64,000 bases of DNA from Camarhynchus parvulus (lineage: Eukaryota > Chordata > Aves > Passeriformes > Thraupidae). This document shows positions 1 to 15,300 of this stretch, piece after piece. Under the pieces are notes generated by a model that made no database searches, was not told where the DNA came from, and saw only the letters and a program-made list of their open reading frames with translations. The stretch covers positions 55,373,993 to 55,437,992 of the forward strand of contig NC_044573.1 in assembly GCF_901933205.1 (NCBI RefSeq). The letters run 5' to 3'. The translations under genes and the position numbers were made by a program. Numbering within the stretch: the stretch's first letter is position 1; every line of letters starts with the position of its first letter.

Positions 1-2217
1 TTCTTCTTGACCTTTCTTTTGACAAACTGAGGATGTAAAGAGGGCAGAATAAGTCTGCACCAAGACCCTTCCCAGGACTGCTGAGCTCAGTGAAAATTGC
101 TTTCCCTTTGTTCACGTTTCTGTGCTGAGGGCTCACTGGGTGTCTGGAGGAGGCAATGCAGCAGGATTTAGCATCACCTGGAGTCTCTGACCTGAGCTGT
201 GTCCTTCCAGAGAGCTGCCCTCACTCCCACATCCTGCTGCTCACTGCTGTTGATGGGAACTCTTGTCATGCCTTTTCTGAGGAAAAGGATTGGGTTTTGC
301 CACACTGTGGATATTTTAATCCTTCCTGATTTTGATGTAAAAATTAAAATCTAAGTGCTTGAGTTCTCACAGAAAATTTGGCTTCATTGTGAATTTTAGG
401 GTTTTTTTTTGTCTTGTTTGATTATTTGTCCATTAATGTCAGGCAGGAAAATGTTTTTAAGAGTATTCAAGAAGTGATAGAAATCCAACCATTTCCTATA
501 ATTTCCCTGTGGAAAACATAAAAAGCTGAGAAAATAAATCCTCTCCTGTTTCAAAATGAACATTTGGAGATCTATTTATTTCCATTTTTCATCTTGAAAA
601 ATAAATTTCTGAAATGTTTTGTCCTGTCTGCCAGATGCTTTTGCTTGAGTCACACATTTTCTCTAAATAAAACCCCCTCAAACATTTGAGACGTCCTGTA
701 TAAGCAGCAGCGCTTCTTACGTGCCTTTGATCATGAAGACCTCTTACCTACTGGCAGTGACTGAAGAATCTCTTGGAAAGGAATAATTCCCATCTTTCAA
801 GAACAATATTTTTTTAATCTTACCTTTGAGTCTTGGATCAATAGGATAAAATCGACATAAGTCTTTTATCAAGCCTATACATTTTATCAAAGGGTTGATC
901 AAGAACTAAAAAGGGATTTGGGTCAAAATCTAAGCAGAAGGATGAAAGACCATGAGTTGTGACATGTCTATCTCTGCCAACAACGTCTATGTTTAAACAA
1001 AAGACCTCATTCCTGGTAACCTTGCCATTGATTTTATCTTTAAGCACCTTGTCTGTAGTCCCACCTTCCTTTCTTCCCCGATCCCAGCAGGGCTGGGTGG
1101 GTGTCAAGGGAAGGGCTCCAAACGGTTCAATAGACTTTGGATCAGGCTATTGGTGATTACAGGGCTGCAGTAAAGGATTTTAGGTAACATCTAGGGTGTG
1201 TTCAAGCCAGCTTTCTTACAAGACTAGGCAAATAGGATAAAGATACACATAATTTACCATCTTGTATTTTTATTTCAGTATGAAAATGTCATCCAAAACT
1301 CCAATTTACCTTTGCCTTTCAGTACTTCAGATGTAACTGTTTTATCTTACAGTGTATGGTTTTGAAATGTACTTTTAAAATTTAAAATATTTTTTAAAAT
1401 TCTCATTTCAAATTTTCAAAATTTACACACACATTTATTAATTCACCAGAGTATTTTATATAGTTTAAACTATTTTAAACAGCATTGAACCAGTCAGAAG
1501 TACTGCTGTATTATTTCTTTTGAACTGAAAAATTAGATGTGTAAACTTCTGTAATCTGAATGCATCTATTTCCACTGTTGATGGCGCACAGCCCATTTAG
1601 CCTGCTGTCTCTTTTCCCACTGTTCTCTTGCTTCACCTCTGCTTAAGAATTTTGCAAATTTTGTGTCATTATTTGAATTTTTTTCTCATCTCTCAAACTG
1701 TGCTCCAGCAAAGACACAGAACTACAGGAACGTGATTTGCAAATTTCTCTTACTCTCAGCAATTTCAACAAGCAACTGAAATGAGCCATTCCTCTGCCTG
1801 GCATTGCTTGGCACACCCAGAGACACCAACCTGCCCGGCTGTGCCTCTCATCTTCCCACCACATAGAAACAGCTGCAGCATTTTGTCTCCTCCAGCAATT
1901 CCCCTGGGCCTAATTTTTTGCTCTTCTGTCTCCTCAGTCCCTCCATCCTGTGAACAGTAAGTGTTTGTCAAGCTGGCTTTTACAGTCACTAAATGGTTCT
2001 GCAATAAACATCAGGATTGTAATTAAGATGAAAATATTTTTCCTTCTCTGTGTCCTCAGTAAACTGATAGCAATGCTGTAGGTCAGTGTAGAGCTACACA
2101 GCACACCACACCTGAACCAACTACGCAAACAGGATTTTTCCAAGCCTGAAGTTCTGTGATGGATCTGCCTTTTCCCACCTTGCTTTGTGTGCAGCTCGTA
2201 TACAGCAACATTTTTCT

Positions 2218-2247
2218 GTAGCAGCAGCAGCAGCAGCAGTAGCAGTA
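2218..2247. repeat. GCA trinucleotide microsatellite
   Basis: Six uninterrupted GCA units from 2221, followed by GTA, GCA, GTA, with a GTA before. It lies in non-coding flank; the overlapping open frames (poly-Ser on +, poly-Leu on -) are produced by the repeat itself. Confidence 0.9.
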
Positions 2248-4179
2248 ATGAAGACCTTGGACGTTTAAGTGAAAGACACAAGTGTGCCCTGAAGAGCTGC
2301 CAACGTTTGCTCACCCACAGGTGCAGAGGCAATCTGACCTCTAAAAAACAGCTTCTGAGCCTTTCACCAGAGGCAGCCAAGACATTTCTCACCACTGCAG
2401 CTCTCGAACTGCTGGGCAGCATTTACCCAGAGCTCTGAGAAGCTGTTGCATTGTGCCCTAATGGTGTCCAGGTATTGATCATAGGTAAAAGATTGCTAAT
2501 TACACACATTCCCGTGATTAAAACGTTCCGGCTGAAATGCTGTTTCTAAATTATTCTCTTACACAAAACAGAAGCACTTTCCTGTTGTATCAGACCAAGG
2601 TGGTCCCTCCCCAGAAAGAGGGTCCTGCAGAGGTTATGTGTCCTTGGAGCTGCCCAGCTCCTCCAGGGGCACGGGGAATGCACAGGGCATGGCTGGGGCA
2701 TTGCAGAGGCCAGTAAGCAATAACACCAGCTCTGCTTTCCCAGGCACCACAGAGCAGATAAACAAGGATGGACCTTCTCTTACGTGCCAAGAAAGGTAAT
2801 GCAATTATTAATCTCATTTCCTCAGACAGAACAAGGGGTGATTTATTTAGTATTTTACTTCTATAACACATTCAGTGTGTGAATTATCCCTTTAATTTTA
2901 TGCCTTTCCCTCTGCAGCTGCCTTTCACTACAGAAATACTGTAGAAGTCTCATGCTGGCCACAAAGAGAAGTGACCAGGAGTGAATGTCTGGGTCTGATG
3001 ATCAGCTCCCATGGAGTAAAGCGTGAGCCTGCAGCCCGTGCTCCCGGGGGAAGAAGAAACCATGGGGACACAGGGAGGTCCCCTTGCTGGGGCATGTGAG
3101 AGGGACCAGCCCTGGGGATAGCACAAGGCCACAGGTCTGGGAAGGTGAGAGTCAAATCTCAGTAGCTATGCTTTGGCAGGTTCCCAACAGTGGAGGGGAA
3201 AATAGTAATTTGAAAAATGATGCCAAGATTAATTTTTCTTACTGTTCCAGGAAACTGTAGTTTCTTAGTGTCTGCCCAAGGACTTGCAAGACAAGTCCTG
3301 AATTTGTCCTTCCAGTATGGGCAATGAATAGTTGGAAACTGAGACTTTTGCCATGCGTTGTTGAAACTTTGATGCAGAACTTTCCTCCATCAAATAAAAT
3401 TGATGTGATTCGAGTATCAGAGCAGCATTGAGGTCCTGAGCTTATTTTCTCCTCTAAAGTAATTTTTTGCTGACTCTCATTCTGTACAGTTTAAAAAGTG
3501 AAGTCAGTTTGCCCTGTTTTGAGTATTTTCTATTCATAAGATGCAATAAAGAGCACTGGGTTTATCCCCTGTTCATAGACCCATTTTCAGGGCTGAGTAG
3601 GCCCTAACATGTGAGATTGTAGCAATTTAGGATTTTATGAACATTATCTTGCTTTGCAACAGATTTACAAACTTAAAGCAATATGACTCCTGATTCTAAA
3701 ATACAGCAACAGAATTGCAACCAGAATTATGAGTTAGTTAAAATATTACATGTAATGAAAGCATAGCCTGGCAAGAAGTGAAATTGGAAAGTTTGTTCCT
3801 CATAAATTTCCATATCACCATAGAAAAGATCTTATCTCTCTCCTGTGTCCATTCCACTTCATCTCTCACTGTCGTTCTGCTTTCATGAAATCTACAGTCA
3901 TTTACTTTTCTGTCAATTTACTGCTTAGGGACTGAATCAGTATTAAGGGATGGACAAACATGCAAAAATATCATGGTCCCATAAAACCAATTTCCTTGAG
4001 AAAGAATAAAAATAAGGCTAAGAATGCCCTTCACTACTTAGTAAGCCTTGGGATAATTTAATATATGCAAATGTATACAAAGTGCCATGGAGGATATAAA
4101 TTTTATTGAACATTAATTGGAAGTGATCTATGGTATCACACAGAGGTATGAGTGAGCAGGCCATTTCCAGTTTGCATTT

Positions 4180-4206
4180 ATGTGTGTGAAATGTGTGTGT
4201 GTGTGC
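4180..4206. repeat. Short TG dinucleotide microsatellite
   Basis: Alternating TG interrupted by one AAA, with the longest pure run at about 4192-4205. Confidence 0.85.
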
Positions 4207-5268
4207 ACAGCCCTGGCAGTGATTACCAGTGCTGAAAGTAATCACACGCTGCAGCTGACAAGTCAAAGATCAAGTAGAAGTTTTTTTGTAAAACGGGGGA
4301 AATCCTGCTTGGAATAACCAATGACTTGACCTTTGTCAGCTGTTAGTCTAGTCGGTAGCAATTATCCAAAGGAGATTAAATTATCAGTCTCAAGGCAAGG
4401 TACTTTGCATTTTGAACAAGACCAGGGATTAAACACAGATACTTTCCGAATGCCAAGGGAGTTTCCAGCAGGATAACGATTTCAGAGGAAAAGAACACTA
4501 CTGGGAGCAAATTGCAGTTTTCTTCCCCCTTCCTTGCTCCTTTTCCTTAGCTTGAGAGCCCTGAGGAAATCTTACCATGGGCTGGCAACAGCACTGCTGG
4601 CTTATCCAGCAGGCTGCAAGTGGGACAGAGATGGCAGCACTTGCTATGCTTGCAAACCAGGCAGGTGGTGTGTGAGTCCTGCTGTGGGTTCACAAACACC
4701 TGTGTGCCAGGTCATGGTATTTTGTGGTTGGATGCTGATTTCTAAGGCCTGACACCCATTCCTGAATACCATCCAGAGTCCCAGGTACATCCACCTCCTC
4801 AGGAGCATCAGGCATTTCCCCAGGGACACAGAGACAGCCTACCCTACTCAGGCTGGGCTGAGGGACAACTTGCCTCAGGGGTACATGTTGTGCTGTGACT
4901 CATGGCACTGCCAGGACAGCTGGCACAGTGGGCAGAGCTGGCTGCATGGCAGGATTCAGCCATGCCAGCTATTCCCACCAACCTCCCTTAGCAGTGGAGT
5001 GGTTCCTGCAGTGTGGTCCCACCCACCCTGGGGCAAGGCTGCCTGCATGGGCTGAGGTACCCAGAGCTGGTGGTTTAAACACATCCATCTCCTTTCACAG
5101 GAGGGAGGCTGTGGAGTGGCTGCAGCTCTGATGCCTCCACTGGGCATTGAGCCAAACACCTAAATCCATCAAACACTGCAAGACCCAAACTCCCAGGTAA
5201 GGACCTGGTGTGAGTAGGTGTTGCAGTACATGCTGCAGTTGAAATGGCCACAATGCACAGAGCATCAT

Positions 5269-5373
5269 CATACAATTTCAGAAGGCTTCAACCCATACAG
5301 GGCAACACCATACCACTTCAGAAGGCTTCAAGCATCTGCCCATACAGAATAACATCACCTCAGAAGGCTGCAT
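5269..5373. repeat. Diverged tandem repeat, three units of about 40-44 bp
   Basis: Units share the core cttcagaaggcttcaa. Copies start at about 5269, 5309 and 5353, and the third is degenerate. A cccatacag block recurs at 5292-5300 and 5339-5347. The first two copies agree at about 21 of 23 bases across the core. Confidence 0.75.
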
Positions 5374-8300
5374 ATTTCTTGTCCTTCACCCCAACCTTTT
5401 ACACCCCTCACCTTACTGCATTGCACCCGTGTGTCCCTTTTGAGATTGGTCAGTGCACCTGGGCACTCCATGTCTCATGGCTTTCAATGCTGTTCACCTG
5501 ATTTTCACAGCTGCAGCCCCACTCCCAATTACTCCAAACTGTGCACCTCCAGGCAGGCAGCACCTGCCCCTGCCAGACCTCATTGTTACAGAGAAACTTA
5601 AAGCACCTGAGAGCTGGGAGGTGGAGTGAGAGTTGTTTCCTTTGGGTGTTCAGGCTTTTTCTTCTTGTTTTTCCCCTCAAGTGATTTGAAGTAAGTGATT
5701 AGGCCAGTGCTCTGAAAGTCTGTAGGATGTGACTTGGACTGTGACGATTCATCCAAGAGAATGAGCAGGTTAGTGGTCTTAATGTGGCTCCTTTGAGGGT
5801 TGTAGGGGAATAGCTGTGCCATGCTTCCACAGTCCAGGGGACTGGCTGGTTCTGGCTGTCCTACCTTTGCAGCAAGCCTTTGGTTGCTCAGCACATTGCA
5901 TGAATGAGCAAGTCTTTCAGTTTACAGCAGCTAAGCAGCCCTACATCACGTGAGGTAGTCCCTAAACTTGTACACAAAACCACAAATTTACTTAAAGAAA
6001 TTTTGTTTAGTAATAAATACAATGTTGAGCATGTGGTGGGACCTGGTGAGCACCAGAGGTCCTTTCCATCCTGAGTGGTTCTGTGTAAGCAGTGTGGATA
6101 GGGCCAGCATCTGTACTAGATCTGAGTGAATATTTAGATTCTAAAATATTTTTATTAGAAAAAATATAGAATTATAACCTGCTGACTCTATTCTGGATTC
6201 ATTACCTCTATCGAAAGTATTTAAAAAACAATTCTATTTTCATGCTGGGCACTGGCATTTTAATAAATCATGTAGCATTTAAAGCATGTGCTTGAATTTT
6301 TGAGTCCAGCATTTAAGTTTATAAATCTTGGGAGAGGATTTTTGTTTTTTGGTTTGTTTTTTTTTTTTTTAACATCTGTCATGCACATCTTTCCACATAG
6401 TAAACACCTACATCTTCACCTGGTGGTGGGCTGCAGGGAGCAGGATTTGCCCTCTTTGTAGGGTGGGTAGCTGTGGGGTGCTCTGGCCAGCCCTTGGCCT
6501 TGGTGGCATGATGGCAAATGTCTGCAGTGAGTCCAATGACCCAGTGCTGATTGTGTCTGCAGCGTTCCCAGACATTGGTTTCAAGATCCAGGCAAAGTTT
6601 CCTTCTGTCCTGCAGCAGCAGATTGCTGTAAACATTTCTGTAGCTGTTCAGCCTCAAGTCAACTGGTTGAGGCAATGTAAAATTCTAGGTCAAAAGGTGA
6701 AATGCTGCTAAATTTAAGGTTTAAGTTTATGTAGATGAGTAAATGGTTACTTGGACTGTTTCCATTTCAGTTGCACTAAGTAAGGTATGGCTCTTCCAGC
6801 ATGTGTCCCTGCCACAGCTGGGTTTCACAGCCACTTCACTTCAGGAGTTATGAAAAAGGTCCTCCCCAAACATGTTTTCCCAAGTATGCAAGCCTAATTG
6901 CTCCTGTGCATCCAGGCTTGTCTCTCTAAATGTTTGGATTTGGCTCTGTAGGTTCACTTTATCATCCCTTTTACAGGATTAAACAGTGTATTCTTCTGTC
7001 AGTTTGTTCCTACCACTTGTCTTCAAACAGTGGAAAAACCTGAGCATTAGTGAGGTTTGGGGCAAGAATCCATTTGCAGATATGCAAATATATTTGATGG
7101 GATCCTCTCACTGGGAGAGAGTGAGGTTTTGGCACTTTTTTCTTTTGTCAGAGCTTAAAGGGACAAAACTGGAATACCAGCAGAAAAGCAGTGTTTTAAG
7201 GAATGGTTTTTGCACTCAAGTACTCCTTCCCCAAGCACAGTGTTGGATGATGATGCTGCTGGTCTTCTCTGAAGGGTTAGAAAAAGAAACTATCAGTCTT
7301 TTAAACAGCTCGTGAAACTCTTGGTTTGATAATTGCAGGTTGTCTGCACAGCTCCCAGACGTGTTTAAATCATACTGGGTATAACTCTTCCATTTCTGCC
7401 TCCAGGCTGGTGTGTGGTTTGTTTGTTGCCGAGTTACTGCACTTGTGGGATAGAGATGTCCAAATTTAGCCAAGGTGAGGTTATCTGTTGCAGTGACCTG
7501 CCACAGAGGAGGCACGTATGAGGAGGACTCAGTAAATACAGGAATCTGAGCCTGGAGCCTCCCCCTCTCTGGGCTCCATGGCAATTGCTGCCACCCTTCT
7601 GATCCCCTGCAATTGCTGTGGATAATGCCAGACACAAGCTCAATGCCAGATCTTCTTCCTGTCTCTGGAGACCTGGTAATCCATACTGTGAGGAAGAATT
7701 GATGGGAAACAGCTTACAACACCTTGCTGTGAATTGTCTCTTGGTCATCTCCAGCAGCATTAACTTTCCAAGTGCATTATTACCACAGAAGATATTTTAG
7801 CCTTTTTTTTTAATTGACAACATTTTTCACTCACTGGTCATCTCTTTATCTGCTATTTTCCAGTTACACTTCAACACATTGTGCTGATTTAATGTATTTC
7901 TTTAATATCAAATTAGTATTAAAAGTTCCTTTTTCAGCAGCAATTTGCAGTTAGATGCACTTTTGCTTTATATATAGCCTTCTTCAGAACTGTTGGTGCT
8001 AAGTTATATACTGCTTCACTTAAAGGAATTTTTTATGTGAGATTTAGTGAAATTACTTCTTAGACTCACCTTGATTTACAACTGCTTTCATACAAATCTG
8101 CCCCAAAAGAGTGAACTTGATTCCTATGCTTTGTTCCTTCATTTACCATTTTCATGGTTTTTCTTCTTTTATTATTTTTCATTTCCCCCGTACTATTGAG
8201 AATTAAATAACTTGGATACTTGGTTATTACTGACAGGACTGAAGTTTAAGGTCTGCCTGACTTTCAGTAGTTCAAGAAGCAGAATTAGATACAGGTTTCT

Positions 8301-9260
8301 TCCTGGATGACCAAGCTTTTTCCAGGTGTTAATGTCTGACACTGAATGACAGCAGTTGAACATTCTAAACATAGGGGAAAAACCAACCTTTGTATGGCAC
8401 TGATGTGCAGGGCCTGGTTCATTAAACTGCCACCTCAAGCTAATGTCATAAAGAGCAGATGGGAATTAAAATGTTGGTTTTGTTGCTCTCCCCAGAAACC
8501 TCCCTCAGGGAGGGTTCACTTACCTCAAACACTTGGAAAAAAAAAACAGGTTGGCAAATAGACCTTTTTCTGACTGCAATGGAGACACCAAGGTGATTGA
8601 GATGAGCTGGAGCCGAGTGGGAATAGGTGTCGCACCCAAGCACAGAACCAGTGAATAAAGGGATTTTGTGTCCTTGCAGAGATTCTGTCTGACTGAAAGC
8701 TGTGTAGGGGCTGGTCTGCTGTCCCAAGTCAGACATTCTTCTCCCCTTCAGCCTTTCCTCAAAAAAAGAAAATGGAAGGAAATATACTGGAGTTCATATA
8801 ATGGTGCAGCTACACGTCACGTACATAAATACGTGTTTTGTACAAATACAGACATAATTGTATTTTTCTGAAGAATAAATATAAGCTGTGTGTGCGATAA
8901 GAGCATGCAGGGCCTGCATTATACAGGCAACTAAGAGGCTGTATCCTGAAAAGCTGAAACTTTTCTTTGGCATTAAGAATGTAACTTTGACCAGATGTTG
9001 ATGGTAATTGAGTTGAAAGAGCACGATGGAAATTGCCCAGTGGGAAACAATTTAGCTTTTAAAATGTCATAACTTAAACCTTGATTTAGTGTATTGAATA
9101 GAAGTGGGCATGACTTGTATTTGACATATCCTCTTTTTTATTAGTACTCTGCAAAGTGAAGTTTTTAAGGTGCCTGTGGTGTGTGTGTGGGGTGTATTCC
9201 AGCCCTGGGCTTCCTCAGGGCTAACTTTTTCTGCTAACAGGTCGTAGGAGATGAGCTGTT

Positions 9261-9300
9261 TACCTTGGAAGGGACCTGGAGATCACCGAGTGCAGGGTTG
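9261..9300 (-). mobile_element. Possible relic of a CR1 3' end
   Basis: The string ttggaagggacctggagatc resembles the reverse complement of the CR1 3' end (TTGGAAGGGACCTxxAGAGATCATC). It is only about 25 bp, without recognisable flanks, so confidence is low. Confidence 0.3.
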
Positions 9301-12300
9301 ATTTAATAAGGTTTGTTAGAGTCCTGCCCAGTTGAGCCCATGCTGGTATGTAGCAGTTTAGCTCCTCCCAATGATTACTCAAAAGATCTAAGTTAAAAAT
9401 TTTACTGGGGAAGCAAATATTGAGGATTTTACATAAAAGCTGCACGCACAAATTGATTCTTGCTCATGCTTGTGTGTATGTAATACATTACACTCGAGCA
9501 CATGGAGTAGGGAACTATTATTATGACCACACTTGTGAAAATATTTGAATTTAGCTTACTTTATGTAAACACTCTGGCCTTAACTCCACAGTGAATGGTA
9601 ACATGTATAGCACAGCAGTCCTGTTCTCGGGACAAATGCCTGAAGGAGCTTTCAGTGTTTCCATTCCAACCCTCTCAAGCAGAGGGTCATATCTTGGCCT
9701 TAACATTTTTCTCTAAAATATTTTCTCCAAAGAAAATTCTATGAAAGCCTGCATGCTTAAAGGGGGAACACCCTCCCTCACCACCCTAGTAATTCAGTGG
9801 AGGGGAGAGTTTGCACATGCCTCCCACACTCACCCCTGGCTGATGGGGTGGCTGTCAGCAGGGCAGACCCATGGGCCACCAAGAACAAACCCAGTGCTTG
9901 AGACTTGTTCCATATGGGTAAGGTCCTGGCTGAAACACTGCAGAGAAGCTGCTTGGAAATCTAGCTATGAGAAGCATGTTAAAAACCCAGCACTAATGCC
10001 AACCTGGCTGGGACTGCATGTAGCTATTTAGAAAATGGGAGCACTGTCCACTATGTGCCTGCAATGCTCAATACCTTCTACATTTTATTAATTCATGTTC
10101 CCAGGATGTTTTCTGCTCTGTTACGGCCTAATGATTTAGCACCCATAATTCTTGAAGCTTTTGCAAGCCTTGTGTTTGAATCCCGCCTTGAGAAGGCCAC
10201 AGATAATATTCCTGTACCTGACTCTGCTTCACACAAATCCAGCTGACAACTGAGAAGTGAAAAGTGTCCAACTGACCCTTGTATCTGACACAGCCCTTCA
10301 CGTCAAGGACCAAAGACAGCAGCAAGATTATTCTGGGACCAGGACAGGATGTTAGCCTAATATGTCCTTCCCCAAGCACAAATCAACTTCAAAAGGACTG
10401 TACTGATGGAGAAGAACCCATGGACAGCCCTCTAGTGCACAGCCCTTTGTGGCAACAGCCAGGCACCAAACACTTTCCTGGGTTCTGGGAAGCCAGGTAA
10501 AAGTCTCATGCTTTGCTCACATCTGGCTTCACCACCCCATGGCTGAGCTCCTCTCCTTCCTTGGCATAGCTGTGTTTAGCTGAAGACATGGGCATGACAA
10601 GACTAAATGGCTTATGAGGAATTAACCAAAAAAAAAGGAAAGTCACTATTTAAGTAGACAAGATCATTGAGAGAGAACAGTATTAAATAATGGATGTATT
10701 TATTAATGAATTCAGACAGGCACCACTTGTGCAAACTAAATGTTAGCACACAGACTTTATTTTCATGTTCATAGCAACTGAAATTGTGGAAGCTTGAATT
10801 TCACACCACAAATGAAGAAACCTGTTGCATGTATTCTGAAGTATTTCAAGGTCATTGCAGAATTAGTTCAGCAGTAGCAATAGCAAAGTATTCAGTCACT
10901 ACAGAAAGCAGATCTTCTGACAATAAGCAACCGCATGGTGCTAAACACACTTCAGCAATGCAGGGATAAGCTTGGCAAGCTGCCTTATAAAGCTCTGGTT
11001 CTGCCATGTGACAATGTTGCTCAGAGTAGATGCAAAAACCAAAGGAGTCCCATAGTCACATCCATGTAACAAGTGACACACATACCAATAAGACTGATCT
11101 TAAAAACTTTTCACGTTAAACTCTCCTGGAGGAAGCGGCTCAGCTGGTGGCCAATAGCTCAATCCCTTTGGATCAAAGGAGCAAAAATGCAATAGCATGA
11201 GAGATTTTGCAGCTAGTTAACTAGATGGGGTGGGGGAAAAGCTATGACAAAAGTGGCCATTTCAGCTTTCTTTGAATTACTGAAGCTATCTAAACAATAT
11301 AACAAATCCTGTGCATATGATAGTAGAAAAATTACAGGATGTTTGCAAACTCTCAACTAAATGAGCTGGAATAGTGTTTTAAGGAGAAACTGCTGGGTCA
11401 GATAAATGGTCCCAGCAAGTGTGGCCTGAAGGGATGAGATGGAGACAACACTATAGAAAGTCTCTAATAGCAGCTTGAGATGACTTATAAAACTTGTTGC
11501 TCAAACATCCACATCCATACAGAAGCTTCACAGGCCATCAGACAGTGCCACATTTAGCATCCCACACTGCATGGGGACAATTCCAGTGCACCTGCAGGGG
11601 AACCGCAGTGACTCCAAGAAAGGCACAATTATGTATTTTTAAAATTTCTCTGGACAAAATAGAGGGAAAACCTTGTTTATTTTTCTTGTAAGGAAGCTAC
11701 TAGAAAACTAAGTCTTGAAACCACACTTATTTTCTTCCAAAACTCTTTGGCTATTTCTTGGCTAGATAATGAGTGTGTGCAAGACCAATTTACAACACTG
11801 TTGTGTGTATGAATAACATTGAGTTGTATTTTGTGGCACAATTTAATAGAAAATATAAGAAATCTCTCTTCCCAGCAGCTCTGAGAGCTTGAATCTGACT
11901 TTCTACTTATCATGTTTGTCATGCCCCAGTGTAATTAAAGCATCCACAGTCTAGGCTGTTATGAGCTCTATCGTCTAGTAAGGATAAAATATTAAATTGC
12001 TCTAGTTTTTACACTTATCTTCACAGCAATCCCCGTGGTGCTGGAGGACCATGCTATGAATAGCACTGAAATGCAGTCAGCAGACATTTCCGTGCTACTC
12101 CAGGGAAGGTACAGACAATTAATTGTCCCCAGTTTGCTCTCCAGTCCATAATTATAGTTTTGAGTTTATAAATAACGAAGCATGATTTTAAGAACCAAAA
12201 CAAACCCCTCAATTACTACAGAGTTCCTGAGATAATTAAGTCTCCAAATGTAGCTCTGAAGAAGGGAACCAAGGCTACACGGCAAAAGCCCATAACATGC

Positions 12301-15300
12301 AGATGTGCGTAAGCAGAGCAAAGCGACAGGATGGAAAACGTCACCAGGAAAATAAACTCTCTCATCATTATTTCACCGCTTTTTACCTAAAAAAAACAAT
12401 GGCCTATTGTCTCGATTCACCCTATTGTTCTGTCGCATTTTTTGTTATTGAAGGAACCAACAGTCAGTCAGCGAGAGTTTCCTGAGGAGTAGCAGTTTGG
12501 AAAGTTCAATGCAGTATCCTGTGCCTAAGGCTTGTTTTGCTACAAGTTTTAGGAAAAACGAGGAAAGTTACTGAGACAAATGAAACCACACAGTCTGTAA
12601 TTCAACTTGTTTGAATGCCCCTTCAAATGGAAATACTCTCCACTTTTACAAGTGTGGCGGTTAAAACCTGCAAAATGAAGTAGAAAAAAGCTGTGCCCTG
12701 TCTGCATCCCTGCTTGATGGACGTTCCTCTGTTGTTACTGGGCCGTTGTGTACTGCCAGGGAAGAACTCTAGGTCGGGAGCCAGCACAGCAGGAGGCTTC
12801 ATTAGCCATGAACAGGAGCAAAACAGCGCTTCAGAAGGAGCAGTGCCCTGTCTGAACAACCAGCTTCACCACAACAAGCACATAATCAGCTGGACAGCCT
12901 GTAACGCTTCGGATAAAGACAGACCTATGGATACAAGACAGCCGCAGCTTAAGTGTTTCAAAAGATCTTTGCCCAACAAGGAAACAAATTATACATTAAA
13001 AACTTTTTACAAAATACATGCTCTGTTCTTTCTCTGTGTAATATCTTCCTTGCTTGAAGCTCGGCTGTTGCCCAAACGCATCCAGAGCAACGCTTGATGA
13101 TAACTCAAAAATGTGCAGTTAATCTGTGTGTAGTTTCAGCTCTTGAATGCCATGAGCAAAAGTGTACTTTTCAGAGAGAAATAGGCTTGGTCACACAGCA
13201 TAATCATGTTTATGCAAGTTTTTAGTAGATAGCCAAGATAAAGGAAATACTTCTGTGCACTCCTCTGAGAAAAGACAAAAACTCTGAGTTGAAAAACTGC
13301 TCTTTTTCAATGTCATTTTATCCACAAACAAGCATAAGCCCTAGTAGAGAGCTTCCTGCATTACAGAGAGTAAAACTTTAGCTTGCCATGTGTTTTTTTT
13401 TTTTTTTTAACTGTACAGCTATATTTCATCATAAAAACTAGTTTGAAGAAAGAGTAAACTTTTGCTCTTTGGTCTATCTTGACATTGCTCCAGAGACACA
13501 TAACAGGAATATTTCAGATTCATTTTTTGTCTCCTACTTGCAGGAAACAGGAAAGTTGGAGTGTCTAATTTTCAGGCTTCTGAAATGACAAAGATAAGAA
13601 ATTTATACATTGAAACAAGATATCTTTGCTTTCTTTAAAGAAAAAAAAAAAGGTGTCACATTCTAAAATGAGTGCTTCAGTGAAATGGGATATTTTTGCC
13701 TTAACCATAATAAACAAAAATGTATAGTTATGCCATATGCACCTCCTATTTATTATCTGTGCAGCCCTATTAGGTGAGAAACAAAATTTTGTACTCGTAC
13801 TCCAGCATGATACAGACTTCAGAGTGCACGTTACTGTAGTAATTGTTGCTGACTGAAAGTTAATACTGTGGAATGAGACTAAAGGAAGTAGTTTTTTTGA
13901 CCATAGGCTCAGTTTAGTGGATGTGAGGGAAAGGTCTTAAAACACTTTCTATTTGTATTTGAATAAATTAAGATGAAAACATCAAACAAATAGTTTGCAA
14001 ATTTAGAACACCAGTTTTGGTCTCCTCTCTCTTTATGGACTTCTTTATGGCCATGAAGATGCTCACAGGCAGAGCCCTGATTCCTCTCAAGTTCAGAAAA
14101 GCTCAAAGTATCCAGGCTGTGTGTTAAAATAATTCTGATGCTTTGCCAGTGTTGAAGAGTGTGAGACACTGTGGGCAGTGGCAGCCTTAGGAGGAGTCAC
14201 AACCGACTGGGGAGAACAATTTCCCCCATCCTGCCATCAACCCAGATACTCAGAGCCTGCACAGTAAGAGCAGGCATCTACTGCCACTGATTAAACTAGA
14301 GGGATCCTTAGAGCTCACAAGGGTCCTTAAGAGACTTTACTCATGCAAGTCCAGTTTGGGACTTCCCCTCACTAAGCAAATATTACTTTTTTTTTTTTTT
14401 CCTTCCTATTGGCAGACTTGCCTCCAGGTAAGTCCTACTCTGACTGCTGCTCTCTACAGACAGCTCCTAAGGAAACAATTTCAACTTTCTTAGTGGATGA
14501 GTTGGGTAGTATAATTTAAGTGGCCAGTGACAAAGGACTAGCCAGATTCCTTTGGGTTCATTTCTGTATACTAGTGTTTCATTTTTTTGATAGATCACAT
14601 TGCTCCTACAGAGAGACTGCAATATTGTCTGCCCATGTATTGGCTATTTGTCAACAGAGGAAAAACAGAGTTGACTTTTATGATAAGGTTTTTGCTTCTA
14701 TGACATTTTAGACCATGTTCAAATGACTGGTGTGAAGTGGTAGAGAAAAATCAGAGTGGCAAATGACACCCAGTGTTTTAGCTCAGCCAGTGCCTCACAC
14801 AGCATCCTGAGAAGCAGGAACTTCTGCCTACATCTCTTTCACAGGTCTGAAGATAAGCACTGCAGAGGAGGATATTAACTGCACACTAAAACAACTGTTC
14901 TCAGGTCTCATGTTTGTAATGAAATATCTGCAGCTCTTCCACAAATTTCTAAATATTTTTCAGTTAAAATGCCTTAAAGATCTGAATCAGCCCTAATGAG
15001 CTGGCAAAACACCATATTATTAGTAATATTACATCATACATTAAATGCTGAAGAATTCAAATTAGATGAAAAAAAACCCCTTGATTTGCCATCACAGAAA
15101 CAAACCCACAAAGACCTCAAAAGTATAATATCACCTACAGTGTGGGTTCACTTCAGTGTGTATGGGAAAACAAAGGATACTACTAAACTTTTTGACAGAA
15201 AGTTGGGAGTAAAGACTACATGGGAATATTATTTCTCTCTTCTTCCAAAATTAGCAATGTACAAATGTAGCACATGAACCAGATGAATTCTAGAGCAAAT

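Noticed and set aside
1934..2438. 162-codon minus-strand and 83-codon + frames with poly-Leu or poly-Ser
   Set aside because: The homopolymer stretch is the GCA microsatellite at 2218-2247; nothing else is recognised.
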